A stretch of 64,000 bases of DNA from an uncultured Pelagibacteraceae bacterium (lineage in GTDB: Bacteria; Pseudomonadota; Alphaproteobacteria; Pelagibacterales; Pelagibacteraceae): contig CACAFC010000001.1 in the NCBI GenBank assembly GCA_902531765.1, positions 62,001 through 126,000 on the forward strand, given 5' to 3'. A model generated the notes under the pieces. It was given only the letters and a program-made list of their open reading frames with translations, was not told the origin of the DNA and searched no databases. Below, one piece after another: positions 31,877 through 41,816 of this stretch. Made by a program: the position numbers and the translations under genes. Positions within the stretch are counted from its first letter, which is position 1, and every line of letters begins with the position of its first letter.

Positions 31877-33655
31877 ATGGTTGAATTTTTGAAAAAAAAT
31901 ATTTTCATAATTTTCCTATCTAGTATTACACTATTTTTAGGATTTTTAACTTTTTTAACATTTATAGACAGAAGTTTTATTGAATTAAATCAAAATAATT
32001 TACAATATTTATTGCTTGTAAATATTTTATTACTTTTATCATTATTCGCATTCATTTTCTTTGAGGTTAAAAAATCTATTCGAAATGATATTGATAAAGA
32101 TGGTTTAAAATCGAATAAAAAATATATTACTTATTTTTCACTTTTCACATTAATACCTTCAATATTAATTTCAATTTTTTCACTTTTTTTATTTTCCTTT
32201 GCACTTGAAAAATATTTCGATAAAAAAGTAACAACTGTCGTAAATAATTCCTATGAACTTGCCAAAAGTTATGTTGAGGAGGTAAGAAATAAGATTGAAT
32301 CTGATATTATATTAATTGCCTTTGACACAAACAAAAGTTCTAAATTTTTAAATGACAATAAAAATGAATATATAAGGTTTTTAAAAACTCAAAGATTGAT
32401 TAGAGATATTGATGAAATACATATCATTGATCAAAATAAAAAATTACTATTTACCAATTTAGATGATCGTACAAAATATATTCCTCCAATAGATAAAACA
32501 CTAAAACTTGTATTAGATGATGATAGACCTCTTAAAATAATAAATGCTCCTGAAAACATCTCAGCCGCTATAATGAGACTTCAAGCTTTTGATAACAGAT
32601 TTTTATATATTGTAAAATATCTTGATAAAGATATATCAAAATATTTAAATGAGTCTCAGGAGGCGATTAATTTTTATTATACTGTTGAGGAAAGAAGTAC
32701 AGGTATAAAAATTTCTTTTGCAATAATATACATAATTATAGTTACTCTTTTACTTTTCATATCAATTACTATTGCTATTAGATTTTCTTCAAGATTTTTT
32801 AGGTCTATAAATAATCTAATTTCTGCATCTACCGCAATAGGAGAAGGTGATTTAACTACAAAAGTTCCTGAGATAAAAACAGATAAAGATTTGGAAATTT
32901 TAAATAAAAATTTTAATTCAATGATTGTTAGATTAAAAAATCAGCAAGATAAATTGATTATTAATGAAAGATATGAAGCATGGGGTAATCTTGCAAGAAA
33001 ATTAGCTCATGAAATAAAGAATCCTCTTACTCCAATTCAATTATCAATCGATAGAATAAAAGAAAAATATATTCAACAAGTTGATAAAAATGAAAAAGAT
33101 AATTTTGAGGAAAATTTGAAAATTATAAATAATCAGATTAAACAAATAGGTAATTTGGTTAATGAATTTTCTGATTTTGCCAGAATGCCTAAGCCAGTTT
33201 TAAAAAAAAATGATTTAATTAAGATAATTCATGAAAATATCAAATTATTATCTGAAATTGACCATTCGATTAAAATTAATTTAGATAATAAGAGTCCTTC
33301 AATCTTGTTAGAGTGTGATAAAGAACAAATTAGTAGAGTAATATTTAATTTGATTAAAAACTCTGTTGAAAGTATCCAGCAAAAAGCTGAAAACACCAGT
33401 AATTTCGATAAAATTATTACTATTGAAATTTTTGAGAGAAATAACCAAATCTATATTATAATTAAAGACAGTGGGTTAGGTTTTGAAAATATTAAAAATA
33501 ATATTAAAGATATTTTAAACCCTTACTTTACTACAAAAAAAAATGGTACAGGATTAGGTCTTTCGATAGTAAATAAAATTATTAATGATCATAATGGTGA
33601 AATAAATTTTGTTTCGATTCCAAATGGAGCAAAAATAGAAATTATATTTAATTAA
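31877..33655 (+). CDS. ntrY: NtrY-like sensor histidine kinase
   Basis: multi-TM N-terminus, HAMP, H-box ARKLAHEIKNPLTPIQLSIDRIKEKY, HATPase GTGLGLSIV; followed by ntrX. Confidence 0.9.
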   Translation: MVEFLKKNIFIIFLSSITLFLGFLTFLTFIDRSFIELNQNNLQYLLLVNILLLLSLFAFIFFEVKKSIRNDIDKDGLKSNKKYITYFSLFTLIPSILISIFSLFLFSFALEKYFDKKVTTVVNNSYELAKSYVEEVRNKIESDIILIAFDTNKSSKFLNDNKNEYIRFLKTQRLIRDIDEIHIIDQNKKLLFTNLDDRTKYIPPIDKTLKLVLDDDRPLKIINAPENISAAIMRLQAFDNRFLYIVKYLDKDISKYLNESQEAINFYYTVEERSTGIKISFAIIYIIIVTLLLFISITIAIRFSSRFFRSINNLISASTAIGEGDLTTKVPEIKTDKDLEILNKNFNSMIVRLKNQQDKLIINERYEAWGNLARKLAHEIKNPLTPIQLSIDRIKEKYIQQVDKNEKDNFEENLKIINNQIKQIGNLVNEFSDFARMPKPVLKKNDLIKIIHENIKLLSEIDHSIKINLDNKSPSILLECDKEQISRVIFNLIKNSVESIQQKAENTSNFDKIITIEIFERNNQIYIIIKDSGLGFENIKNNIKDILNPYFTTKKNGTGLGLSIVNKIINDHNGEINFVSIPNGAKIEIIFN

Positions 33656-35011
33656 ATGAGTGTAGAAATATTAATTGTTGATGATAATTCAGATATAAGA
33701 AATATCTTGAACGATCTTATTGAAGACGCAGGCTATAAAACGCGATTAGCTGCAAATTATAATCAGGCTTTAAATGAAATTGACAAAAAAATGCCAGATG
33801 TTGCTATACTTGATGTTAAGTTAGATAAAGGTGATAATGATGGTATACAACTTCTAACGCATATAAAATCAAAAAATAATGATGTGCCTGTAATTATGAT
33901 TTCAGGACACGCAAATATAGAGATGGCGGTTAACTCATTAAAGCATGGGGCATTTGAATTTGTTGAAAAACCTTTTGATAAAGCAAGATTATTAAATTTT
34001 ATAAGTAGAGCTGTTGAAAATTTAAATTTGAAAACACAGAACAAAGAATACGAAAATAAACTTTTTTCTTCTTATGAATTAATCGGTGACAGTAAAAATA
34101 TTATAAATATAAAGGACCAAATTGAAAAAATTTCCATCACTGAAAGTAGGATCTTTATTAATGGTCCTTCAGGTTCTGGAAAGGAACTGATTGCACGAAA
34201 AATACACAAAAACTCAAAAAGAAAAAACAAACCCTTTGTAATAATTAATGGTGCTTTACTAGATAATGATAAATATGACTTAGAGTTATTCGGGGAAGAA
34301 AAAAATGATGGATCTATATCTTACGGTGCATTAGAGAAAGCAAATAAAGGAACACTTCTAGTAGATCAGGTTTCAGAAATACCACTAGCAATACAATCAA
34401 AAATTTTGAGAGTTTTAACAGATCAAAAATTTAAAAGAGTAAACGGTAATAATGATATAAATGTTGATGTAAGACTAATTTGTTCATCTAGTAAAGATCT
34501 TAAACAAGAGGTAGAATTAGGTAATTTCAGAGAAGATTTATTTCACAGATTAAATGTATTTGAAATTAATATTAAACCATTAAGTGAGAGAATTTCAGAT
34601 ATACCATTACTTATAAAGTATTTCTCAAATAAAATTTCTGAAAGTTATAATATCAAAAATTTAGAAATTGATGAAAATAATAGTTATATTTTGAATCATG
34701 ATTGGCATGGAAATGTAAGAGAATTAAGAAATTTAATTGAGAGAATTGCAATATTACAACCTAATACTCAAGAAAAAGTTTCGAATATTATTAAAGAGTC
34801 TTTAAAATCTGGAGTAAATACCAGCAGATTTAATGAAAATAGTTTGTCTGTGCCTTTAAAAGAGGCTAGAGAAAAGTTTGAAAAAGAGTATTTAAGTCTT
34901 CAGCTTAAAAAGTTTAATGGAAATATATCTAAAACGGCCACTTTTGTTGGTATGGAAAGAAGCGCTCTACATAGAAAATTGAAGGGTCTAGGGATAAAAG
35001 AATTTAATTAA
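33656..35011 (+). CDS. ntrX: NtrX-like response regulator (REC, AAA+, Fis-type HTH)
   Basis: EILIVDDNSDIR receiver, NGPSGSGKELIARKIH Walker A, C-terminal FNGNISKTATFVGMERSALHRKLKGLGI. Confidence 0.9.
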   Translation: MSVEILIVDDNSDIRNILNDLIEDAGYKTRLAANYNQALNEIDKKMPDVAILDVKLDKGDNDGIQLLTHIKSKNNDVPVIMISGHANIEMAVNSLKHGAFEFVEKPFDKARLLNFISRAVENLNLKTQNKEYENKLFSSYELIGDSKNIINIKDQIEKISITESRIFINGPSGSGKELIARKIHKNSKRKNKPFVIINGALLDNDKYDLELFGEEKNDGSISYGALEKANKGTLLVDQVSEIPLAIQSKILRVLTDQKFKRVNGNNDINVDVRLICSSSKDLKQEVELGNFREDLFHRLNVFEINIKPLSERISDIPLLIKYFSNKISESYNIKNLEIDENNSYILNHDWHGNVRELRNLIERIAILQPNTQEKVSNIIKESLKSGVNTSRFNENSLSVPLKEAREKFEKEYLSLQLKKFNGNISKTATFVGMERSALHRKLKGLGIKEFN

Positions 35012-35012
35012 A

Positions 35013-36404
35013 ATGAATATTATTATTTGTGGTGCTGGAAGAGTAGGTTTCACTATTGCTAAATTACTTAGTGAACAGGGTCACTCTATTACTGTTATTG
35101 ATCAATCAAGTGAGGATATACAAAAAATTAATGACTCACTTGATGTAAAAGCAATTGTTGGTAAAGCAACTTATCCTTCAATACTTGAAAAAGCAAATGC
35201 AGCTGAAACTGATATGATAATTGCAGTTACTAGAAATGATGAAATTAATATGCTAATTTGTCAAATAGCATACTCTATTTTTAATATTCCAAAAAAAATT
35301 GCTAGAATTAGATCTCAGGATTATTTAAATCCAAAGTTTACTAGGGTTTATAATAAAGAAAACTTACCGATTGATGTAATAATTTCACCAGAAATTGAAA
35401 TTGCAAGATCAATACAAAGAAAATTAGAAGCACCAGGCGCTCTAGATAGCGTCCCATTTGCTGAAAAACAAATCAGACTTTTAGAGATACTAATTAAAGA
35501 TAATTGTAAATTAATAGGTTTAAAGTTAAATGAATTAACAAATAAATTTCCAAATTTGGATGCAAACATAATTGCAATTATTAGAGAGGATAAATCTTTT
35601 ATTCCAAAAAAAACAGATCAAATAAAAGAAAATGATAAAATTTATGTGATAATAAATTCATCTCAAATGGCAGAAACTTTAGAGGCCTTTGGTCATACTG
35701 AAAAAATATCTAAAAAAATTTTGATAATTGGCGGAGGTAATATTGGTTATAATCTTGCTAAAAATATTGAGGAAACATTAGAGGGTGTGAGAGTAAAAAT
35801 TGTAGAAAAAGATAAATTACGATCAGAGTACCTTGCTAATGAACTGAATAATACGATTGTGATTAATGGTAATGGATTAGATGAGGAAGTTTTATCAGAG
35901 GCAAATCTTGATGAAGCAGAAACAGTTCTAGCACTTACCAATGATGATGAAGATAATTTGATGGTGAGTGTTCTTATTGAAAAATTTGCTAAAGATCAAA
36001 AAGATATTGAAGATAAAAGAACAATGGCTCTTATCAACAAACCAAACTATTCTCTTTTACAGTCTTCATTAAAAATTGATGATTTAATTGATCCAAGAAT
36101 GAATACAGTTTCAAGTATTTTAAAACATATTCATAAAGGGACAATTGAAAATGCTTATACAATTTCAAATGGTGAGTATGAGGTAATTGAGGCAGAGATA
36201 ATTGAGTCTTCAGAATTGATTAATAAAGAATTAAAGAATTCAAATTTGCCAGAAGAAATAAGAATCGGAGCTATTTTAAGAAACAAGAAGGTAATTATTC
36301 CAAAGTCAGATTTTGTTTTTAAAAAGGATGATCAAATTGTTTTAATTGTGAAAAAAGATGCAATTGGGGTTGTAGAAAATCTTTTTAGACTTAGCTCTGT
36401 TTAA
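35013..36404 (+). CDS. trkA: Trk system K+ uptake regulatory protein TrkA
   Basis: two RCK modules: IIICGAGRVGFTIAKLL and ILIIGGGNIGYNLAKN. Confidence 0.95.
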   Translation: MNIIICGAGRVGFTIAKLLSEQGHSITVIDQSSEDIQKINDSLDVKAIVGKATYPSILEKANAAETDMIIAVTRNDEINMLICQIAYSIFNIPKKIARIRSQDYLNPKFTRVYNKENLPIDVIISPEIEIARSIQRKLEAPGALDSVPFAEKQIRLLEILIKDNCKLIGLKLNELTNKFPNLDANIIAIIREDKSFIPKKTDQIKENDKIYVIINSSQMAETLEAFGHTEKISKKILIIGGGNIGYNLAKNIEETLEGVRVKIVEKDKLRSEYLANELNNTIVINGNGLDEEVLSEANLDEAETVLALTNDDEDNLMVSVLIEKFAKDQKDIEDKRTMALINKPNYSLLQSSLKIDDLIDPRMNTVSSILKHIHKGTIENAYTISNGEYEVIEAEIIESSELINKELKNSNLPEEIRIGAILRNKKVIIPKSDFVFKKDDQIVLIVKKDAIGVVENLFRLSSV

Positions 36405-36408
36405 TTGA

Positions 36409-37815
36409 ATGTTTAAATTACAGATTAAATATTTAAGCTTTTTTTTTGGTATTGTTTCAATATTTTCTTTTTTTAATATTCTTTATTCCTACTATTTTAA
36501 TCTATATTTAAATTTAGATACTTATTATTTTACTTTAATAGCATCATCTATTTTATTTATAACTTTTTTTAAATTTGGAAAATATGATATCAAATCTAAT
36601 ATTTTTCAGAGAATATTAACCATTTTTTTAGGTTATATATTAATACCTTTAGTTTTATCAATTCCATTTTATTTCAGTATTTACAATTTAACTTTTTCAA
36701 ATTCTTTTTTTGAGGCAATATCAGGATTTACATCTACCGGTTTTACAGTTTTTGAAAATATAAAACTTATTGATCAAAGTCTAATTATCTGGAGATCATC
36801 TACTCAATGGATAGGAGGTCTTTATTTTTTATTTTCTATAATCTATTTAATAGATATTTATGATGACAGTTTTAAAAAAACTTTAACAAATTTTATATCA
36901 TTTAATAGTTCAGAAATTTTGAAACAAGCAGCTAAAATTTTTATTTTATATTCATCATTGACGATATTAATATTTATAGTTTTAAATATTTTTTCTATAA
37001 GAACTTTTGACTCATTAAATTTATCTTTAACAATAATTTCATCAGGTGGTTTTTTACCTGTGAACGAATTATCAACTATAATCAAAGAAAATGCTCAAAT
37101 AATTATATTTTCATTGTTGATGCTTTTTTCATTTTTTAGTCTTTTTTTCTCATACAATCTAATTTTTTTAAGAAAAAAAAATATTAATTTTTTTTATGAA
37201 GATCTACACTTATTTGTTTATTTATTAATTGTAACTACTATTTTTTTTCTTTTTTTTAGTTTCAATAATGATTTTCTTATAAATCTTTTTGCAATAATTA
37301 GCAGTATGACTAATATTGGTTTTTCATTAAGTTCTGGCCAAGAAAATTTGAACTTTATATTTCTAATATTGGTAATTATCGGTGGATCTTTTTTTTCAAC
37401 AAGTTCTGGTTTAAGATTTATAAAGATTTATTCATTGTTTAAGTTTTCTATAAATCAAATTTTATCTTTTAGTAGACCTAAAAATGTTTTTATGAATAGG
37501 TTAATTTTCACAAAAATTAATTTTAATCTCGATGAAATAAATAAATATTTTCTTACAATAATAATATTTATTTTATCTTTATTTATATTAACTTCATTAC
37601 TAAGCATAAGTGGAATAACATTTGTTAACTCTTTCAAGTTAGCAATTTTAACTTTAATGAATACTGTCAACTCCTCAATCTATGGTTTAAAAGAATTTGA
37701 TTTTTATAATCTTCAATTATTTAGTAAATATTGTCTTATTTTCTTCATGATTGTAGGTAGGATTGAGTTATTAACAATTTTACTTCTAATAAAAAAATTC
37801 CTTTTTAAAAATTAA
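36409..37815 (+). CDS. trkH: Trk/Ktr K+ uptake membrane protein
   Basis: multi-TM with FEAISGFTSTGFTVFENI and RSSTQWIGGLYF filter-type motifs; adjacent to trkA (TTG start). Confidence 0.92.
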   Translation: MFKLQIKYLSFFFGIVSIFSFFNILYSYYFNLYLNLDTYYFTLIASSILFITFFKFGKYDIKSNIFQRILTIFLGYILIPLVLSIPFYFSIYNLTFSNSFFEAISGFTSTGFTVFENIKLIDQSLIIWRSSTQWIGGLYFLFSIIYLIDIYDDSFKKTLTNFISFNSSEILKQAAKIFILYSSLTILIFIVLNIFSIRTFDSLNLSLTIISSGGFLPVNELSTIIKENAQIIIFSLLMLFSFFSLFFSYNLIFLRKKNINFFYEDLHLFVYLLIVTTIFFLFFSFNNDFLINLFAIISSMTNIGFSLSSGQENLNFIFLILVIIGGSFFSTSSGLRFIKIYSLFKFSINQILSFSRPKNVFMNRLIFTKINFNLDEINKYFLTIIIFILSLFILTSLLSISGITFVNSFKLAILTLMNTVNSSIYGLKEFDFYNLQLFSKYCLIFFMIVGRIELLTILLLIKKFLFKN

Positions 37816-37847
37816 CTTATTATTGTATATGTAAGATTAATTTTGAT

Positions 37848-37924
37848 GCGCCCTTAGCTCAGCTGGATAGAGCATCGGTTTTCTAAACCGAGGGTCGGAG
37901 GTTCGAATCCTCCAGGGCGCGCCA
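37848..37924 (+). tRNA. tRNA-Arg(TCT), CCA encoded
   Basis: GCGCCCT/AGGGCGC acceptor, anticodon loop TTTCTAA, GGTTCGAATCC T-arm, CCA at 37922-37924. Confidence 0.97.
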
Positions 37925-38043
37925 GACATCATTTTTTCGCTGATATATTTATATAATTATTATCTTGACTTGAATTTCATAGGGTCAAAATATCTAATAA
38001 ATTCCTCTTGAAGAGTATTTTTGAACATGCTTAAATTGTTAAT

Positions 38044-38080
38044 ATTCAAAAGTAATTTTGAATTATTTGTTAACAAATAA
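38044..38080. promoter_or_regulatory. Two adjoining perfect dyads upstream of the amino-acid binding-protein gene
   Basis: ATTCAAAA-gtaa-TTTTGAAT (38044-38063) sharing one T with the 18-bp palindrome TTATTTGTTAACAAATAA (38063-38080). Confidence 0.6.
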
Positions 38081-38099
38081 ATAAACAATAGGAAGAAAT

Positions 38100-39140
38100 A
38101 TGTTTAAATACTTAAAACAATTAACTTCTTTAGTTGCTATGGTAGCTGTGTTGTTCACTTTTACAACAGAGTCTATGGCTGCTAAAAAATCAAAAACACT
38201 TAAAAACACTCAAAAAAAGGGTTTTGTAAGATGTGGAGTATCTCAAGGTCTTCCAGGATTTTCTAATGCTGATGCTGCAGGAAATTGGACTGGTGTTGAC
38301 GTTGATGTATGTAGAGCGGTAGCTGCTGCAGTGTTAGGTGATGCAAACAAAGTTAAGTTTACACCACTAAGTGCTAAAGAAAGATTTACAGCTTTAACTT
38401 CTGGTGAGATTGATATCTTATCAAGAAACACAACTTGGACTCTTTCTAGAGATGCTGATATCGGACTTACTTTCGTAGGTGTGAACTTTTACGATGGACA
38501 AGGTTTCATGGTAAGAAAAAGTTCAGGTATTACTTCAGTAGACCAATTCAAAAATGGTATCTCAGCTTGTACAAACATTGGTACAACAACTGAGTTAAAT
38601 ATGAGAGACTTCTTTAATTCAAGAGGGATCAAATATGAGCCGGTTGCGTTTGAAAAAGCTGATGAAGTTGTAGCTGCTTATGATGCTGGTAGATGTGATA
38701 CATACACTACTGATAAATCTGGTTTAGCTGCTCAAAGAACTAAAATGAAAAACCCTGATGAACACATTGTTCTACCAGAGACTATTTCTAAAGAACCTTT
38801 AGGACCAGTTGTTAGACAAGGTGACTCAGTATGGGAAGATATCGTAAGATGGTCTTTGAACACTATGATCGAAGCAGAAGAGTACGGTATTACCTCAGCT
38901 AATGCAGACTCAATGAAAACTTCAGACAACCCGCAAATCAAAAGACTTGTTGGTGCTGAAGGTGAAATGGGTGCAGCATTCGGTTTAGATAATGAGTGGA
39001 ACTTAAGAATTATCAAACAAGTTGGAAACTATGGTGAAAGTTATAAGAGAAATATAGCTGACACTGGTATTTTACCAGACAGAGGTCCAAATGAATTATG
39101 GACTAAAGGTGGTATTTTATACGTTCCACCATCAAGATAA
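38100..39140 (+). CDS. aapJ: General L-amino acid ABC transporter substrate-binding protein (AapJ/YhdW family)
   Basis: signal peptide; GFVRCGVSQGLPGFSNADAAGNWTGVDVDVCRAVAAAV; followed by two permeases and an ATPase. Confidence 0.93.
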   Translation: MFKYLKQLTSLVAMVAVLFTFTTESMAAKKSKTLKNTQKKGFVRCGVSQGLPGFSNADAAGNWTGVDVDVCRAVAAAVLGDANKVKFTPLSAKERFTALTSGEIDILSRNTTWTLSRDADIGLTFVGVNFYDGQGFMVRKSSGITSVDQFKNGISACTNIGTTTELNMRDFFNSRGIKYEPVAFEKADEVVAAYDAGRCDTYTTDKSGLAAQRTKMKNPDEHIVLPETISKEPLGPVVRQGDSVWEDIVRWSLNTMIEAEEYGITSANADSMKTSDNPQIKRLVGAEGEMGAAFGLDNEWNLRIIKQVGNYGESYKRNIADTGILPDRGPNELWTKGGILYVPPSR

Positions 39141-39160
39141 TTTAAGTTATAAATGAATTA

Positions 39161-39193
39161 AAAAGGGCTAGATTTTTCTAGCCCTTTTTTTTA
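39161..39193 (+). terminator. Intercistronic Rho-independent terminator between aapJ and aapQ
   Basis: AAAGGGCTAGA-TTTT-TCTAGCCCTTT followed by a T run. Confidence 0.9.
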
Positions 39194-39216
39194 TAAACTC
39201 ATATATTATCCCAATT

Positions 39217-40368
39217 GTGAATTTTAAACTCAAAGATATAGTTCCACAATTAATTACAGTATTAGCTGTAGTCTTAGTATTTGGTTTTTTTACATATAAT
39301 GCCCAGGTTAATATGGAAAACAGGGGTATTGATTTCGGTTATGGCTTCTTATCTCAAGAGTCGTCGTTTGATGTTCAATTTTCTTTAATTGAATATGACG
39401 GATCTCATTCTTATTTTAGAGCTTACTTAGTTGGTTTATTAAATACTATCTTAGTATCTGTTATTGGAATTATTTTCGCAACAATACTTGGTGTGATAGT
39501 TGGGATTGCACGATTGTCTCCTAATTATTTGATCAATCAGTTTGCAGCTTTTTATGTTGAATTTTTTAGAAATATTCCATTACTTTTACAAATATTTTTT
39601 TGGTACTTTGCTGCATTAAGAGCTCTGCCACTCCCACAAGATGCTGAACCAATGTTTGGAGTAACATACCTAACAATAAAAGGTTTATTTGTTCCAGCTT
39701 TTATATGGCAAAATTTTAATATTTTCTTTTATTCGCTAGTAGCTGCAATTATAGCAATAATTGTAATTAAAACTCATGCAAAAAAAGTCCAAGAGACACA
39801 GGGTAAACAAATACCTGTTTTATTAATTTCTTTAGGTCTAATTTTAATTTTACCTTTATTGAGCTTTTTAATTGGTGGTGTAAGATTATCTTTTGAAGTT
39901 CCAGTTTTAAAACAATTGGCAACCACATCGTTTATTTATGAAGGTGGTGTAAGTTTACCACCAGAATTAATTGCTTTAACATTATCATTATCCTTATATA
40001 CAGCAACATTCATAGCAGAATGTGTAAGAGCAGGTATCCAAGGTGTAGGTAAAGGTCAAAAAGAGGCTGCTGCTTCAATTGGTTTAACTCCAAATCAAGT
40101 ATTGAAACTAGTAGTTATGCCACAAGCTTTAAGAATAATAATACCTCCAACTACTAATCAATATTTAAATCTAACTAAAAACTCTTCTCTAGCAGCAGCA
40201 ATAGCTTATCCTGATTTGGTACTCGTTTTTGCAGGTACAGCATTAATGCAGACTGGTAAAGCAATCGAAATTGTATCAATTACCATGTTCACTTATTTAA
40301 CTTTAAGCGTCTCAATTTCAATATTGATGAATTGGTATAATAAAAAAATAGCAATAACGGAAAAATAA
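39217..40368 (+). CDS. aapQ: Amino acid ABC transporter permease (AapQ/YhdX family), GTG start
   Basis: multi-TM; EFFRNIPLLLQIFFWYF, ECVRAGIQGVGKGQKEAAASIGLTPNQ EAA loop. Confidence 0.92.
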   Translation: MNFKLKDIVPQLITVLAVVLVFGFFTYNAQVNMENRGIDFGYGFLSQESSFDVQFSLIEYDGSHSYFRAYLVGLLNTILVSVIGIIFATILGVIVGIARLSPNYLINQFAAFYVEFFRNIPLLLQIFFWYFAALRALPLPQDAEPMFGVTYLTIKGLFVPAFIWQNFNIFFYSLVAAIIAIIVIKTHAKKVQETQGKQIPVLLISLGLILILPLLSFLIGGVRLSFEVPVLKQLATTSFIYEGGVSLPPELIALTLSLSLYTATFIAECVRAGIQGVGKGQKEAAASIGLTPNQVLKLVVMPQALRIIIPPTTNQYLNLTKNSSLAAAIAYPDLVLVFAGTALMQTGKAIEIVSITMFTYLTLSVSISILMNWYNKKIAITEK

Positions 40369-41810
40369 TGTCTAAAATTAATTTTTTAAAGCCTGATAAA
40401 GAAAACTTAAATACCTTTTTATATTTAGGCTCTTTCTTATTTCTTATTAGTGTTTTAGATGTTTCTTTAAATTCATTTTTCAGTTTAAATATCACAGGTT
40501 TTTTGCCTGGTTTTTTAAGTTTTTTATTACCACTCATATTAGGATTCGTTGGGCTTTATTTCATTAGAATAGAATTAAGTGGCAATAAAAAATTGGATTT
40601 ATTGAACAAAAATATTAATACAAATAATTTTAACGCTGTTTTATCTTTGTTAATTATATTCATAATCATTAAATCGATACCACCTATATTAAGCTGGTTT
40701 TACATTGATGCTAGTTTCGCAGGGGACTCAAAGGATGTTTGTACAGGATCAGGGGCTTGTTGGACATATATCAAAGTTTGGATGAGAAGATTTATGTATG
40801 GAATGTATCCAAATGCAGAACAATGGAGAATTAATCTATCATTTATAGCTCTAGCTTTACTTGGTTCTGTTGGATATTTTACGACAGATAGATTTAAGAA
40901 ATATTTAACTCTTTATTACGTAGTAATATATCCTTTTATTGCTTTTTTATTCATTTTTTTCTTTATTTCTGGGGGCCCAGTTTTTTTTGATTTTTCTTAT
41001 GGAATAATTGCTGCAATCTTATCAATAATTCTTGGTTTTTTTATTCCAAACAGATTTAAATTTTATTACTTTTTAATTGTTCCTTTCACTTTGTATGTTT
41101 TATTAAAATATTTCATATTTTATGAGGAATTAATTGAATTAGGAAAATTAGATGGTTTAAATTGGGTAGAAACTGGAGCTTGGGGCGGTTTATCTTTAAC
41201 TTTTATAATTTCTTTTTTCTGTTTAATATTCTGTTTTCCAATTGGTATGGCTTTTGCCCTTGGTAGAAGATCTGGATTTCCATTGATTAGGTACATTTCG
41301 GTAGGTTTCATAGAATTTTGGAGAGGTGTTCCTCTTATAACTGTTTTATTCATGTCTGCTGTAATGTTTCCAATGTTCTTACCTGAAGATTTTTTTATAG
41401 ATAAATTAGTTCGAGCGATAATAGCAATTTCGCTATTTGAAGCTGCTTATGTTGCAGAGGTTATTAGAGGTGGATTACAAGCATTACCCAGAGGACAGTA
41501 TGAAGCTGCAAAATCATTAGGAATGGGTTATTGGAAAATGCACATATTTGTAATTTTACCTCAAGCTTTAAAATTAGTCATCCCAGGAATTGCTAATACA
41601 TTCCTTGCTTTAGTTAAAGATACACCATTAATATTTGTTGTGGGTTTGCTAGAAATAGTTGGAATGTTAAATTTAGCCAAAACTAATCCAGAATGGTTAG
41701 GTTTTGCTATGGAAGGTTATGTTTTTGCTGCAATAATTTTCTGGATTATTTGTTATGCTATGAGTAAATATAGTTATAATTTAGAACAAAAATATAAAAC
41801 AGATAGATAG
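40368..41810 (+). CDS. aapM: Amino acid ABC transporter permease (AapM/YhdY family)
   Basis: EFWRGVPLITVLFMS, EVIRGGLQALPRGQYEAAKSLGMGYW EAA loop. Confidence 0.92.
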   Translation: MSKINFLKPDKENLNTFLYLGSFLFLISVLDVSLNSFFSLNITGFLPGFLSFLLPLILGFVGLYFIRIELSGNKKLDLLNKNINTNNFNAVLSLLIIFIIIKSIPPILSWFYIDASFAGDSKDVCTGSGACWTYIKVWMRRFMYGMYPNAEQWRINLSFIALALLGSVGYFTTDRFKKYLTLYYVVIYPFIAFLFIFFFISGGPVFFDFSYGIIAAILSIILGFFIPNRFKFYYFLIVPFTLYVLLKYFIFYEELIELGKLDGLNWVETGAWGGLSLTFIISFFCLIFCFPIGMAFALGRRSGFPLIRYISVGFIEFWRGVPLITVLFMSAVMFPMFLPEDFFIDKLVRAIIAISLFEAAYVAEVIRGGLQALPRGQYEAAKSLGMGYWKMHIFVILPQALKLVIPGIANTFLALVKDTPLIFVVGLLEIVGMLNLAKTNPEWLGFAMEGYVFAAIIFWIICYAMSKYSYNLEQKYKTDR

Positions 41811-41816
41811 AAAAAT

